Origin: an uncultured Mediterraneibacter sp.
Lineage (GTDB): Bacteria > Bacillota > Clostridia > Lachnospirales > Lachnospiraceae
Assembly: GCA_944383695.1 (NCBI GenBank)
Contig: CALWQP010000030.1
Location: forward strand, 1-36,658
DNA length: 36,658 bases
Reading direction: 5' to 3'
The notes under the pieces are model-generated. The model made no database searches and was not told the origin of the DNA. It saw only the letters and a list, made by a program, of their open reading frames with translations. A program made the position numbers and the translations under genes. Below are positions 8,215-16,786 of this stretch, piece by piece; position 1 is the first letter of the stretch, and each line of letters begins with the position of its first letter.

Positions 8215-10017
8215 TCAGTCCAGAACGATAATACGGTCGTAATCCCCGATCAGCTTTTCCAGCTCCTCCCGGCTTACGCTCTCCACTGCCTCCACATTGG
8301 GAGCCCAGAGAAAATATCTGCATACATTTTGCACCTCCCCGCTGGACACCTGCCCATTCTCGTCTGATGCCACCACCAGATAGGTCCTTTCATCGGTTTC
8401 ACCGTTTTCATACCACCGGTCGCCGACAGCCCGCTCCACCCTGCCGGGCAGAGACGTCGCATAATCCGCCCGGATACTGCGCAGGCCGTTTATCTCCGAA
8501 TAAAGGAAATTCAGCCCAAGAAGGACTGTTCCCAGCACTGCATACTGATATCTCCGCTTCGCCCCCGGGGACGAATACGCCTTGTATGCGCCCCGCTCAT
8601 CAATGTCCACAGCAAAAGAACCTTCCATATCCACCGCCGCACCCATGATCAGCACTCCCGCAAACAGCGTCATGATACTGCAGGCGTAACGCTCAAAGCC
8701 AGCCAGACGCAGAGCCTCCTCCGCTGGCATGGTGTACAGATACATATACAGCATCCCCGCATAGTAGAGAATGACCGCCACAATGCCAACTGTCAGAATA
8801 TTTCCCAGCCGCCAGCGCTTTTTCATCTTAAACCGGGCATACAAAACCGCTCCCACGGCAAGGATAAGGCACACGAAGAACACCTGTGCCGCCCGCCCTG
8901 ACAGATCAAAGGAAGTCTCGAGAAAATCCCTCGTCACCTGACCGTATAATTCTTCTCCCACAGGAGCTCCATATTCGCCGGCAGCCTTTCCCATCTCAAA
9001 TTTGCCTTCAAAGCCTGCCATATCGATATTGAGATGGCGCTGCCACGCCAGTGAAGGGAGCGCCGCCCCACAGAGTATCAGCACCCCGCACCCAAATATT
9101 TTTGCCCGCCTCCTAAATGAGACGGCCTTATCCGCATCCTCTTTTCCGCTCCCTGGTTTCCGGTCTTCCTTCCCGGTATGGACGCTCATCCACAGAGCAT
9201 AGATTCCTGCCGCTCCTGCAAAAAACACCCCTGTGCTTTTCACAATTCCTATAAATCCAAGCAGTATCACCTGCAGGATGCAAAGCTTCTCTTTTTCTCT
9301 GCAATACCGAAAGGAAACCGCCGCGGACGCCATTGCCAGGAGAGGCAGGAGAAAATCCACCAGCAGGTTGTTGATCCGGATCGTCAGATTCAGATAAGAC
9401 AAAAGCGCGCACCCCATCCCCAGAAATGAGTAGAGAAGAAACCGTCTCCGTTCTTTCACAATGCCAAACACCGCATAGAAACAGGCGATTATCATACTGT
9501 TTTGAGCAAGGAGCATAACGCCCTGAGACCGCCCGGCAAACCGGCACACATAGTAGATGAACACACTGCTGCCCGGCGGATAATCCCGAAATGGTATCAT
9601 GACCGTGTCCGCCCCCGGAAAATGATCCGTGGACAGCAGGTATTTCACGATCAGCGCCCAGTGGGAGAAATTATCATAATGGAGTAATTTCAGATTAAGG
9701 GAAAGCAAAAGGAACACCGCCGCTCCCACCCCAAAGCAGCCCCCGCACAGGCTCCACTTCGGAGCGTTTATCTTTCCTCTTAAAAGAAAGACTACAAATA
9801 TGATAAACCCGATCAGCCCTCCCATGAGCGCCAGATCCGCTGCCAGAGCCAGAATGCCCAGAAGCCCGCCAAAGAAAAGCACAAGACTGATGCCTGCCAT
9901 GCAGACGATGGGCACAAACCAGCTCTTTACCTTCCCAAACCGGCAGACAATAAAAAAATATCCCCAAAACGACATTAAAAGCAGCGCTGCCTCTGTCAGT
10001 CTGTAAAGCCCTTCCAT
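8215..10017 (-). CDS. Large polytopic membrane protein of exopolysaccharide operon, GT-C-like (unassigned)
   Basis: This 600-residue protein has roughly eleven hydrophobic segments and a soluble C-terminal tail. The first large loop carries HYDNFSHW (about 113-120) and RDYPPG (about 144-149), an Asp/His-rich loop pattern reminiscent of GT-C glycosyltransferases and polymerase-like proteins that use lipid-linked sugars. I cannot assign a named family. It is the last gene of the operon, 60 bases after the PilZ synthase, with its own GAGG ribosome site before ATG 10017. A role in modifying, polymerising or moving the polysaccharide is inferred only from position and topology. Confidence 0.7.
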   Translation of the reverse strand: MEGLYRLTEAALLLMSFWGYFFIVCRFGKVKSWFVPIVCMAGISLVLFFGGLLGILALAADLALMGGLIGFIIFVVFLLRGKINAPKWSLCGGCFGVGAAVFLLLSLNLKLLHYDNFSHWALIVKYLLSTDHFPGADTVMIPFRDYPPGSSVFIYYVCRFAGRSQGVMLLAQNSMIIACFYAVFGIVKERRRFLLYSFLGMGCALLSYLNLTIRINNLLVDFLLPLLAMASAAVSFRYCREKEKLCILQVILLGFIGIVKSTGVFFAGAAGIYALWMSVHTGKEDRKPGSGKEDADKAVSFRRRAKIFGCGVLILCGAALPSLAWQRHLNIDMAGFEGKFEMGKAAGEYGAPVGEELYGQVTRDFLETSFDLSGRAAQVFFVCLILAVGAVLYARFKMKKRWRLGNILTVGIVAVILYYAGMLYMYLYTMPAEEALRLAGFERYACSIMTLFAGVLIMGAAVDMEGSFAVDIDERGAYKAYSSPGAKRRYQYAVLGTVLLGLNFLYSEINGLRSIRADYATSLPGRVERAVGDRWYENGETDERTYLVVASDENGQVSSGEVQNVCRYFLWAPNVEAVESVSREELEKLIGDYDRIIVLD

Positions 10018-10077
10018 TTTCTCACCTCACCTGTGTCCTCTTTCATTCTTCCTCTCACCTTTTCTCTCATATTCCTT

Positions 10078-12063
10078 TCATCTTTTCTCCCATCTCATAC
10101 GGATATTCCGGCACACCTCGTCATAAACCGTCATCCACGGATCGATCTCTCTTGGCAGGGAATGTTTCCGGTCATGAACGATCTGCATCCAGTTCCTCTT
10201 GCTCTCCTCATCCTCAGGACTGACTATTGCGGCCAGAAACACCCCCGGCCGCATCCCTGACATTCCAGATGGTGTTTCACTCCCTGCTTTATCTTCCGTC
10301 CAGGCCGCTTCTGCCCGGACGTTTTCTTCCTGCAGGGCGCCTTCCCCTCTGCTGTAAACACAGGTCGCGTTCAGGGCGGCTCTGTAATGCTCCGTGGTAA
10401 CCACGACCCGGAATGCATCCCCTTTTCCTATCCCCATCATGCCCGGAATCCGCAGTGCGATTCCCTCCTCAGACACATCCACAGTCCTTCCCTTCCGGTA
10501 TTCTCCATCTTTCCATACTTCCGCCTTCTCCTCTGCCCCGATCCGGTCCGAGATGCGCCGGGATTCCCTGCCGAGCATAAAGAATACGGCATACAAAAGA
10601 GCAACCAGATTGTAGCCCAGCCAGAAAAGAATGACGCTGCTGTACACCAGCGCCAGTCCGTATTTTCCCCGCAGAAAGCGGAGAATTGACGCAACCGTAA
10701 GGAGGATCAAGATGCCGTGGGGAATGAGATAGCGGAAAGAGGCAGTCTGCACTCTCTGCTTCTTCTTGTCCGTCACTTTAAATTTCTTGTAATGGATTCC
10801 AACGGATTCCAGAAAAACCGGGATGATCAGGTACGGCGCCAGAATCGTATCGATAATCTGGCTCCACCGCATATTCCGGATATTGGTACTCAAATACCCC
10901 ATGGACACCCGGTAGGATAGGTGGGAAGGCAGCCAGAACAGCAGCAGTTCCCAGAATCCGCACTCCACAAGTCGGAATCCAAACAGCGCAAAGAGGATGG
11001 GAGACAGAATGAAGATCATCCGGCACAGAAAGGTCCACCAGTACAGATACGAGTTCAGATAGGCCAGACGGGCTTTCAGCGTAAGGTCTTTTGTAAAGAC
11101 CGCATTTGTATTCTGGATGCTTTGTATCACGCCTCTTGCCCACCGTACTCTCTGACCGATCATACTCGCCACTGTGGTAGTAGAAAGCCCTGCGGCAAGC
11201 ACTTCCGATGAAGCATATGTTATATACCCTGCTTTCTGAAGGCGCAGACTGGTCTCAAAATCTTCTGTCACAGTATCATAGGGGAACCCGCCGATCTCTT
11301 CCAGCGCCGAGCGCAGGATGACGGTGTTGCTCCCGGTATATACAGCCGCGTTGGCGGTGTTTCTCATCACATTGATCTCCCGGGAAAAGAAATCCTGCTC
11401 ATTCGGGATATCTTTCTCCGAAAACAGGTTGAACTGGAACAGATCCTGATTATAGAAGCTCTGAGGAGTCTGCACCAACCCCATCTTTTTCTCCGGCATG
11501 AGAAAGTAAGGGACTGTTTTGATGAGAAATTCTCTCCTTGGTATCATGTCCGCGTCAAAGGTGGCGATCAGCGGCGAGGATGTGCGGGAAAGGGCATGGT
11601 TATAGTTTCCTGACTTGGCGTGACAGTTGTCCGAAAGTCCCAGATACCCCACTCCAAGATGATCAGCCAGCTCTCTGACCTCCTCCCGGTCTCCATCGTC
11701 ACACACATAGATATGGACCTTGTCCGGGTCCGGATACTCCATAAATGTACAGGCATTGATGGTCTTGTAGAGAAGCTTTGGGGATTCATTGTGAGTGGCG
11801 ATGAACACATCCACATGGGGGAACTGGTCATCAGAAACCTCCGGCAGGGGAATCTCATAATCACTGCTTTTCATCCTGTTGACCATCAATTCTATCATTC
11901 CCAGAGATGTCACTGTCTCTGCTGCCACCAGCGCGATACCGGCAACATTCTGCAATATCCCCTCCCGCCATGGCAGTGTAAAGAAAATCCTCCAGATCAG
12001 ATAGACAGACAGGGAAATGATCGTTACTATGAACCATCTGTTTCTTTTGTTCTCATCCGTCAT
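10078..12063 (-). CDS. Cellulose-synthase-like GT2 with C-terminal PilZ domain
   Basis: This 661-residue membrane glycosyltransferase has all processive-synthase motifs: CDDGD (121-125), the DxD at 170-172, TED (266-268) and QRVRW (304-308). Two N-terminal and several later membrane helices would form the glycan channel. The C-terminal region from about 498 is a PilZ domain with R499-xxx-R503 and DVSEEG (529-534), the c-di-GMP-binding residues, both intact. By analogy with BcsA, c-di-GMP binding would open the active site for polymerisation from a UDP-sugar. The sugar and linkage are unknown, and no BcsB-like partner is seen here. Its start overlaps the previous gene by 11 bases, with GGAGG upstream. 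Confidence 0.9.
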   Translation of the reverse strand: MTDENKRNRWFIVTIISLSVYLIWRIFFTLPWREGILQNVAGIALVAAETVTSLGMIELMVNRMKSSDYEIPLPEVSDDQFPHVDVFIATHNESPKLLYKTINACTFMEYPDPDKVHIYVCDDGDREEVRELADHLGVGYLGLSDNCHAKSGNYNHALSRTSSPLIATFDADMIPRREFLIKTVPYFLMPEKKMGLVQTPQSFYNQDLFQFNLFSEKDIPNEQDFFSREINVMRNTANAAVYTGSNTVILRSALEEIGGFPYDTVTEDFETSLRLQKAGYITYASSEVLAAGLSTTTVASMIGQRVRWARGVIQSIQNTNAVFTKDLTLKARLAYLNSYLYWWTFLCRMIFILSPILFALFGFRLVECGFWELLLFWLPSHLSYRVSMGYLSTNIRNMRWSQIIDTILAPYLIIPVFLESVGIHYKKFKVTDKKKQRVQTASFRYLIPHGILILLTVASILRFLRGKYGLALVYSSVILFWLGYNLVALLYAVFFMLGRESRRISDRIGAEEKAEVWKDGEYRKGRTVDVSEEGIALRIPGMMGIGKGDAFRVVVTTEHYRAALNATCVYSRGEGALQEENVRAEAAWTEDKAGSETPSGMSGMRPGVFLAAIVSPEDEESKRNWMQIVHDRKHSLPREIDPWMTVYDEVCRNIRMRWEKR

Positions 12064-13201
12064 GTTCTCCGCCTTCCTTTCTCCTGTTTAAAAACACCCA
12101 CCTTTTCTGTATCCGGTATGAGAAAAAGAATAAAATTCCATCACAGATCAGCTTTGCCGCTGCCGGCTCTGTGTGAAAAAAGGATGACACAACATACACA
12201 GACAAAGAGGAAGCGGCCATAATCCCAATGCACAGGCAAAGATATCGGAAAGCCTCCCTGTTCCACCCTCCTGTCCCGGGGTTTCCTTTTGTCCGGAAAA
12301 CCCAGTTTCGGTTCAGCCCGAAGTTGGCCGCCGCTGAGAGGAACCGTGCCCCGACAGTGGCAGCAGCGATCCGCCAGAACTGCCCCTCGTTCCCTGCATA
12401 GGGAAGCCCGGCGCTCCCATGGAGTATCTGTATCTTTTCAAAAGTATTATCAAAAATCCAGAACAGGGACAAATCCAGCAGGGCGCAGATCATAGAAGTC
12501 AGAACAAACCTGCCCGGTCCATGAAAAAGCGCTCCCATCACACGGACACTGTCCTTGACAGGCCGAAAATGGGTGCCTGCATTGTTATTTACATAGACGG
12601 TCTCTATCTTCTCTGTCACAATGGGAACTCCCTGCTGCGCACAGGCAAGCAGCACCCGCGTCTCATACTCGAACCTGTCCCCCGGAACTTGAAGCATCAT
12701 ATCCAGCAGGCTGCCATCAAACGCCCGGAATCCTGTCTGTGTATCGCTTAAGTATATTCCGCCGAAGATCCAGAAGATAACAGATGAAATGCGGTTTCCG
12801 AACCGGGACTTCCATGGGATGTTCTTCCCTGAAAAGTCCCTGCCTCCAAGAACCAGCATATCCGGGTACGCCTCCACTGTTTCCAAAAGACGTGCTCCGT
12901 CTTCCGGGAGATGTTGTCCGTCACAGTCCATGCACAGGATTCTGCTCTCTGTCCCAGCAGCTTCTCTCACATATCGAAAACCGGTTTTGAGCGCCTGTCC
13001 TTTCCCTTTGTTTTCCTCGTGACGGAGCACAAGACAATCATCCATCCCGGCGATCTGGTCGAATGTTTTCCGGTAAGTTTCGCCGGACCCATCGTCAATG
13101 ACCACGATCTTAGATGGAATCTTGTCACGAAGCTTTACAATCCGCCCATACAGGCCGGGCTCCGGCTCAAGAGCCGGGATGATGATATAGGTCCTCTCCA
13201 T
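12053..13201 (-). CDS. GT2 (DPM1-like) glycosyltransferase fused to GtrA-like membrane domain
   Basis: Residues 1 to about 225 form a GT-A glycosyltransferase of the dolichol-phosphate mannosyltransferase type: VVIDDGSG (33-40), NKGKGQALKTGF and the DCD metal site (92-94). Residues from about 229 to 375 carry four hydrophobic segments with the GtrA pattern (RFVLTSMICALLDL, NFGLNRNWVF, YRIQKRWVF). Such fusions make a polyprenyl-phosphate sugar and probably flip it across the membrane. ATG 13201 lies inside the end of the GGDEF gene (35-base overlap), with AAGGGA upstream, so translation is likely coupled. In this operon it may supply lipid-linked sugar for decorating the polymer. Confidence 0.87.
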   Translation of the reverse strand: MERTYIIIPALEPEPGLYGRIVKLRDKIPSKIVVIDDGSGETYRKTFDQIAGMDDCLVLRHEENKGKGQALKTGFRYVREAAGTESRILCMDCDGQHLPEDGARLLETVEAYPDMLVLGGRDFSGKNIPWKSRFGNRISSVIFWIFGGIYLSDTQTGFRAFDGSLLDMMLQVPGDRFEYETRVLLACAQQGVPIVTEKIETVYVNNNAGTHFRPVKDSVRVMGALFHGPGRFVLTSMICALLDLSLFWIFDNTFEKIQILHGSAGLPYAGNEGQFWRIAAATVGARFLSAAANFGLNRNWVFRTKGNPGTGGWNREAFRYLCLCIGIMAASSLSVYVVSSFFHTEPAAAKLICDGILFFFSYRIQKRWVFLNRRKEGGEHDG

Positions 13202-14912
13202 CTTGTGTTATCCCTTCTTTCCCATCCAGTATCCTGCTCCTTGGACAGTCTGCTCTGCACGAGATACACTCCCTTCTCATACAGGCGATCATTTTTTTAT
13301 TGATATAGAAACGATCTTTACCCAGATATTTGGAGATATACAACGCTGTATCCGCACACTGGTACAGCTTCTTATAATCTCTGATGCATCCGTCTATTGG
13401 AACCGCGCCGATGCTCACTGAGACCCGGTACTTTTCATACTCTTCTTTCATTGCCGCACGCACCCCGGCAAGAAGAGAATCGAACTTCTCTTCCAAAACT
13501 TTTTCCGTCATGGGATTGCCTACGAGAACGATAAATTCATCCCCGCCCAGCCGCCCGATAACGTCCTCCTCACGAAACGCTCCGGACAGGCACCGTGCGA
13601 ACCGCTGAAGCGCCCGGTCTCCCCTTGGATGCCCTTCAAAGTCATTGATCTGCTTAAAATTATCCAAATCCAGAAGGATCAGCGCGCCGCCAGGATGCTC
13701 ATTTTTCAGAAACATCTCTGCCCGGCGCTCAAAGCCGCTCCTGTTGTAAACTCCTGTCAGCCGGTCCCGCTCCGCCTCTGTCCGCGCCGCCCACAGCTGA
13801 TCCTCCATCCGGTCGATGCCGTGGGATTTCTCCACATACCCCTGCTCGAGCTGAAAAATCATATCCATTAGAAGCCGCAGCTCCGGAATCTCACTGTCAT
13901 CCTCCGACGGGTCCCGCTCTCCTCTGAGAATACCGTATATCCCTTCCCTGATCTGCTCAAAACGAAGGAACAGATATTTTTTCAGGTAATACCTTACCAT
14001 CAGGACACTCAGCGCACAGATCAATCCAATTACTGCCAGCCCGATACAAAATGTCAGAAAAACACTTCCCACCACCCGGTCCAGTCCTGAAAAAGCCACC
14101 AGATACATGTCGTCCAGATCTCTTACCACAGCGCTCTGATACGCACCATTGATATGAAGAAATACCGGTTCTCCTTTCGGTATCCGGGATAAATATTCCA
14201 GCATTTCCTGCCCTTCCCGGACATCCCGGATCTGAATATCCTGACTGTTGTTTTCTGTGATCCCAAAAACACTCCCCTTTATTTTTCCCACTGCAAATAT
14301 ACTGGTCTCATATTCAGTTGTCGCCTGCCTTAAGATGGTCCCCACTACCTCCTTGCCGCTCACCAGACCCGCCTGGGAGATGTCCGCATCAATGCGCACA
14401 GCAGCAAACCGTTCTGATTCAGAACCAGCTAATACATAGAAGTATTCAGGACGGTTCCGGAAATCCGGGATGTCCAAATGGACAGAGGCCCTCTCCCCCT
14501 TGGGCAGCTCTTTCAACTCTTCCATCACCACTTCTGCTTCCCTGCTGCCTTCCAGCGTTTCATCTGTACTCAAAAAGACCTCTCCAGAAGAATCAAGCAG
14601 GGAGATATCTCCCACCTCCATAATCTCTTTTAAGAACTCCAGCCCATTTCTGCCGATCATCTGTGTGTCATGGGACGCAATGTATTCCACTGCCCGCGCC
14701 CGGCTTATATAGTCTTCCTCCAGATGCTCCAGCTTCTCCTCATACTCCTGAGTCGCCCGGTCGAGGTTGGACTCCACGCTTATCAATAGCTGCTCCAGAT
14801 ATCTGCCGTTCTCGTCTTTCCCTCTCTTATACAGACTGACCGCAAAGATAAGCACAAACAGGACAGTTGAAAACAGGAAAATTGCCGCCAGCCCTTTGTA
14901 CAGCCGCTTCAT
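13167..14912 (-). CDS. Membrane-bound GGDEF diguanylate cyclase with C-terminal cysteine cluster
   Basis: The 581-residue protein has a helix at 8-28, an extracytoplasmic sensor region of about 250 residues with a long coiled-coil start (38-75), a second helix at about 281-306, a linker, and a GGDEF domain at about 380-538. The active site GGDEF (456-460) and the inhibitory site R447-xx-D450 are intact, so it should make c-di-GMP with product feedback. After the domain comes an unusual tail with Cys 544, 549, 552 and 556. The start is ATG 14912, overlapping the TGA of the EAL gene as ATGA, with GGAGGGGG upstream. The end overlaps the next gene by 35 bases. Confidence 0.9.
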   Translation of the reverse strand: MKRLYKGLAAIFLFSTVLFVLIFAVSLYKRGKDENGRYLEQLLISVESNLDRATQEYEEKLEHLEEDYISRARAVEYIASHDTQMIGRNGLEFLKEIMEVGDISLLDSSGEVFLSTDETLEGSREAEVVMEELKELPKGERASVHLDIPDFRNRPEYFYVLAGSESERFAAVRIDADISQAGLVSGKEVVGTILRQATTEYETSIFAVGKIKGSVFGITENNSQDIQIRDVREGQEMLEYLSRIPKGEPVFLHINGAYQSAVVRDLDDMYLVAFSGLDRVVGSVFLTFCIGLAVIGLICALSVLMVRYYLKKYLFLRFEQIREGIYGILRGERDPSEDDSEIPELRLLMDMIFQLEQGYVEKSHGIDRMEDQLWAARTEAERDRLTGVYNRSGFERRAEMFLKNEHPGGALILLDLDNFKQINDFEGHPRGDRALQRFARCLSGAFREEDVIGRLGGDEFIVLVGNPMTEKVLEEKFDSLLAGVRAAMKEEYEKYRVSVSIGAVPIDGCIRDYKKLYQCADTALYISKYLGKDRFYINKKMIACMRRECISCRADCPRSRILDGKEGITQDGEDLYHHPGS

Positions 14913-15682
14913 ATCAGCCCCCTCCATCTGATATACTGCTCTTTTGTCAACGGTCTGGAATAATAATATCCCTGCCCCAAATAACATTGATTTTCCACGA
15001 GAAAACGGATCTGTTCTTCTGTTTCCACTCCCTCAGCCACCACTTCCATCCCCAGCCGTCTGGCCATGTCAATGGTAGATGCAAGGATGATGTCCGCCCT
15101 TGTCTCCCCGATCCTGCTGACAAAATGCCGGTCCAGCTTCAGGATGTCAAAGCAAAACTCCTGGAGCAGTTTCAACGTGGAGTTTCCGGTTCCGTAGTCA
15201 TCCATGGCAATCTGGTATCCCTCTTTTTGAAGCTGGCCTGCAAACTCCATCAGACCAGCCTCATCCTCCTCTTTCTCTGCCGTCTCTGTAATTTCAAAGG
15301 AAAGCTCTCCGGGCTGTATACCGTAATACGCCGTAACTTTCCTGATGCAATCCGGGCTTCCCTCTCTCCCCGCATGCAGTCTGGACAGATTTACCGACAC
15401 TGGGCCGAAGAGAAATCCCCTCTGCTTCGCCTCAGAGGCGTCTTTGCAGACAAGTCTTACTACTTCTTCATCCAGAAATGGCATAAGCCCCGCCTTCTCC
15501 AGCGCTGGAACGAATCGATCCGGCGGGATCAGAGCGCCGTCCTCTCTCTGCCACCGGACAAGCGCCTCGCCTCCTCTGGGGCTGCCTGTCCTCATGTCGA
15601 TCTGTGGCTGGTACCAGACATGAAAGTCTCTGTTTTTCAATGCTTCTTTGAAACTTCGCTCCACCTTGGATAAGCCTTTCAT
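14909..15682 (-). CDS. Stand-alone EAL-domain c-di-GMP phosphodiesterase
   Basis: This protein of about 257 residues is almost entirely an EAL domain. The expected metal and catalytic residues are present: E39 of EAL, N98, E130, D161-D162, K182, E217 and Q237, so it should hydrolyse c-di-GMP to pGpG. There is no membrane segment or extra sensor. I chose ATG 15682 (GGAGG ten bases upstream, 15697-15693); GTG 15688, two codons earlier, is possible. It is the first gene of the polysaccharide operon and is joined to the cyclase gene by an ATGA overlap, so the two opposing enzymes are made together. Confidence 0.9.
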   Translation of the reverse strand: MKGLSKVERSFKEALKNRDFHVWYQPQIDMRTGSPRGGEALVRWQREDGALIPPDRFVPALEKAGLMPFLDEEVVRLVCKDASEAKQRGFLFGPVSVNLSRLHAGREGSPDCIRKVTAYYGIQPGELSFEITETAEKEEDEAGLMEFAGQLQKEGYQIAMDDYGTGNSTLKLLQEFCFDILKLDRHFVSRIGETRADIILASTIDMARRLGMEVVAEGVETEEQIRFLVENQCYLGQGYYYSRPLTKEQYIRWRGLI

Positions 15683-15790
15683 CCACACAATGCCTCCGCG
15701 TCCACATAAATATCTGCATCTCCAGTATCATTAGGATGCCTGAAAATGAGAAACTTTATGCTTTGCGTGTTTTTTCTCCGGCATTTGCAC

Positions 15791-15840
15791 AAAAAAACAG
15801 ATACACGAAGGATTTCTTTCATTCTTCATGTATCTGTTTA
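15791..15840. terminator. Bidirectional intrinsic terminator
   Basis: A 16-base stem (15795-15810 with 15824-15839, one G-U or A-C position) is flanked by runs of A and T. On the minus strand it ends the flavodoxin/nucleotidyltransferase transcript and insulates the polysaccharide operon, whose promoter must lie in 15690-15790. No strong promoter is obvious there. Confidence 0.8.
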
Positions 15841-15868
15841 TTCTACATCAATAGAAACTCATCCTCAC

Positions 15869-16021
15869 TCAATGGTATCCATCAGGAACGACAACGTAAA
15901 AATCATAATCACTGTCCTCATTATAGGTATCTTTTGCAGAGGAACCGAACAGATAGATCCGTTTTGGCATGATAGTCATGCAGTTACTGTCTTTAATTGC
16001 ATTGATCTCATTATTAATCAT
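15869..16021 (-). CDS. Truncated nucleotidyltransferase (MNT-type) remnant
   Basis: The 50-residue frame carries the nucleotidyltransferase signature LFGSSAKDTYNEDSDYDFYV, that is GSx10DxD, which binds metal and nucleotide. Members of the MntA/minimal nucleotidyltransferase family are usually 100 residues or more and often pair with a HEPN toxin; here the frame ends in TGA right after VVVPDGYH and no partner is present. ATG 16021 has GAGGTGAAC upstream. It lies 51 bases after the flavodoxin gene and just before a terminator. It is most likely a decayed remnant, though a short expressed protein is possible. Confidence 0.6.
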   Translation of the reverse strand: MINNEINAIKDSNCMTIMPKRIYLFGSSAKDTYNEDSDYDFYVVVPDGYH

Positions 16022-16072
16022 CTTGTTCACCTCGCACCCTGCCCTATCTCCAAAATATTCTGTTCTCAGCAA

Positions 16073-16753
16073 TTACAGTCCCAATCCATTCACCCAATCC
16101 TGAACATCCGCTTCGTCAACTCCTGACCGGAACCTCATACCTTCCTGCCAGTCTCCTTCTCCTGCCAGCTCTTCCAGCAGCTGTCCGCTCTCACCCATTC
16201 CCGAAGAGGAGGAAGTCGCGAACGGAATCACGGTCTTTCCTGTGAAGTCATTGTTCTCCACAAAGGAATCCACCGGCCATGCCGCAATGCCCCACCAGAT
16301 GGGATATCCGATAAAGACCGTATCATAGGAATCCCAGTTATCCACTGTTGTTGACACAAGCTCCACGTCCCTTAAGCTTTCGTCTGCATATTCCCGGGAA
16401 ACGCGGCTGTCGTCATCTGTCCAGTTAAGGTCCGCATTTGTATACGGCTCTGCAGGTTCAAGCTCAAAAAGCTCTCCTCCTGTGGCGTCAGCGATGGTAC
16501 TTGCTACCTCTTCTGTATTTCCTGTAGCTGAATAGTAAACAACAAGAACATTTCCCGAGGCCGCTGTGTCAGAAGAGTCTCCTTCACCGGATCGTATCTC
16601 GTCCTGCGCTGAGCCTTCCTGTGCATCATTCTGCGCTGTATCACTCTGTGACACATCCTCCTGAGCCCTTCCTGTATCCGAACTGCACCCTGCCAACAGG
16701 CTCACTGCCGCTGCTCCGACTAGTATCATTGAGAATAATTTTTTTGCTTTCAT
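16073..16753 (-). CDS. Flavodoxin-domain lipoprotein
   Basis: The 226-residue product starts with a lipoprotein signal (LLAGC, Cys23) followed by an acidic, low-complexity linker to about residue 65. After that comes a flavodoxin fold with the FMN phosphate loop YYSATGNTEE (about 73-82) and the PIWWGIAAWP stretch of the flavodoxin_4 family. It should be anchored on the outer face of the membrane and hold FMN as an electron carrier. It follows a heme-type membrane protein and an ApbE lipoprotein in the same direction, which suggests a common extracytoplasmic redox task. A shorter cytoplasmic relative without the signal lies at 22266-22742. Confidence 0.87.
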   Translation of the reverse strand: MKAKKLFSMILVGAAAVSLLAGCSSDTGRAQEDVSQSDTAQNDAQEGSAQDEIRSGEGDSSDTAASGNVLVVYYSATGNTEEVASTIADATGGELFELEPAEPYTNADLNWTDDDSRVSREYADESLRDVELVSTTVDNWDSYDTVFIGYPIWWGIAAWPVDSFVENNDFTGKTVIPFATSSSSGMGESGQLLEELAGEGDWQEGMRFRSGVDEADVQDWVNGLGL

Positions 16754-16786
16754 GGATTATCATTGCTCCTTCCCTAAAGTAAATTC

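Noticed and set aside
15683-15760. Possible frameshifted N-terminal extension of the EAL gene (a frame reading DTGDADIYVDAEALCG just upstream)
   Set aside because: No start codon with a ribosome site precedes it, it is short, and the EAL domain is complete from ATG 15682 with its own GGAGG.
15690-15790. Possible c-di-GMP-I riboswitch before the EAL gene (ACGCAAAGC resembles the conserved GACGCAAAGC segment)
   Set aside because: The rest of the motif, including the upstream GNRA-type stem and the GGTAGCC-like second stem, cannot be found; only a nine-base likeness remains.
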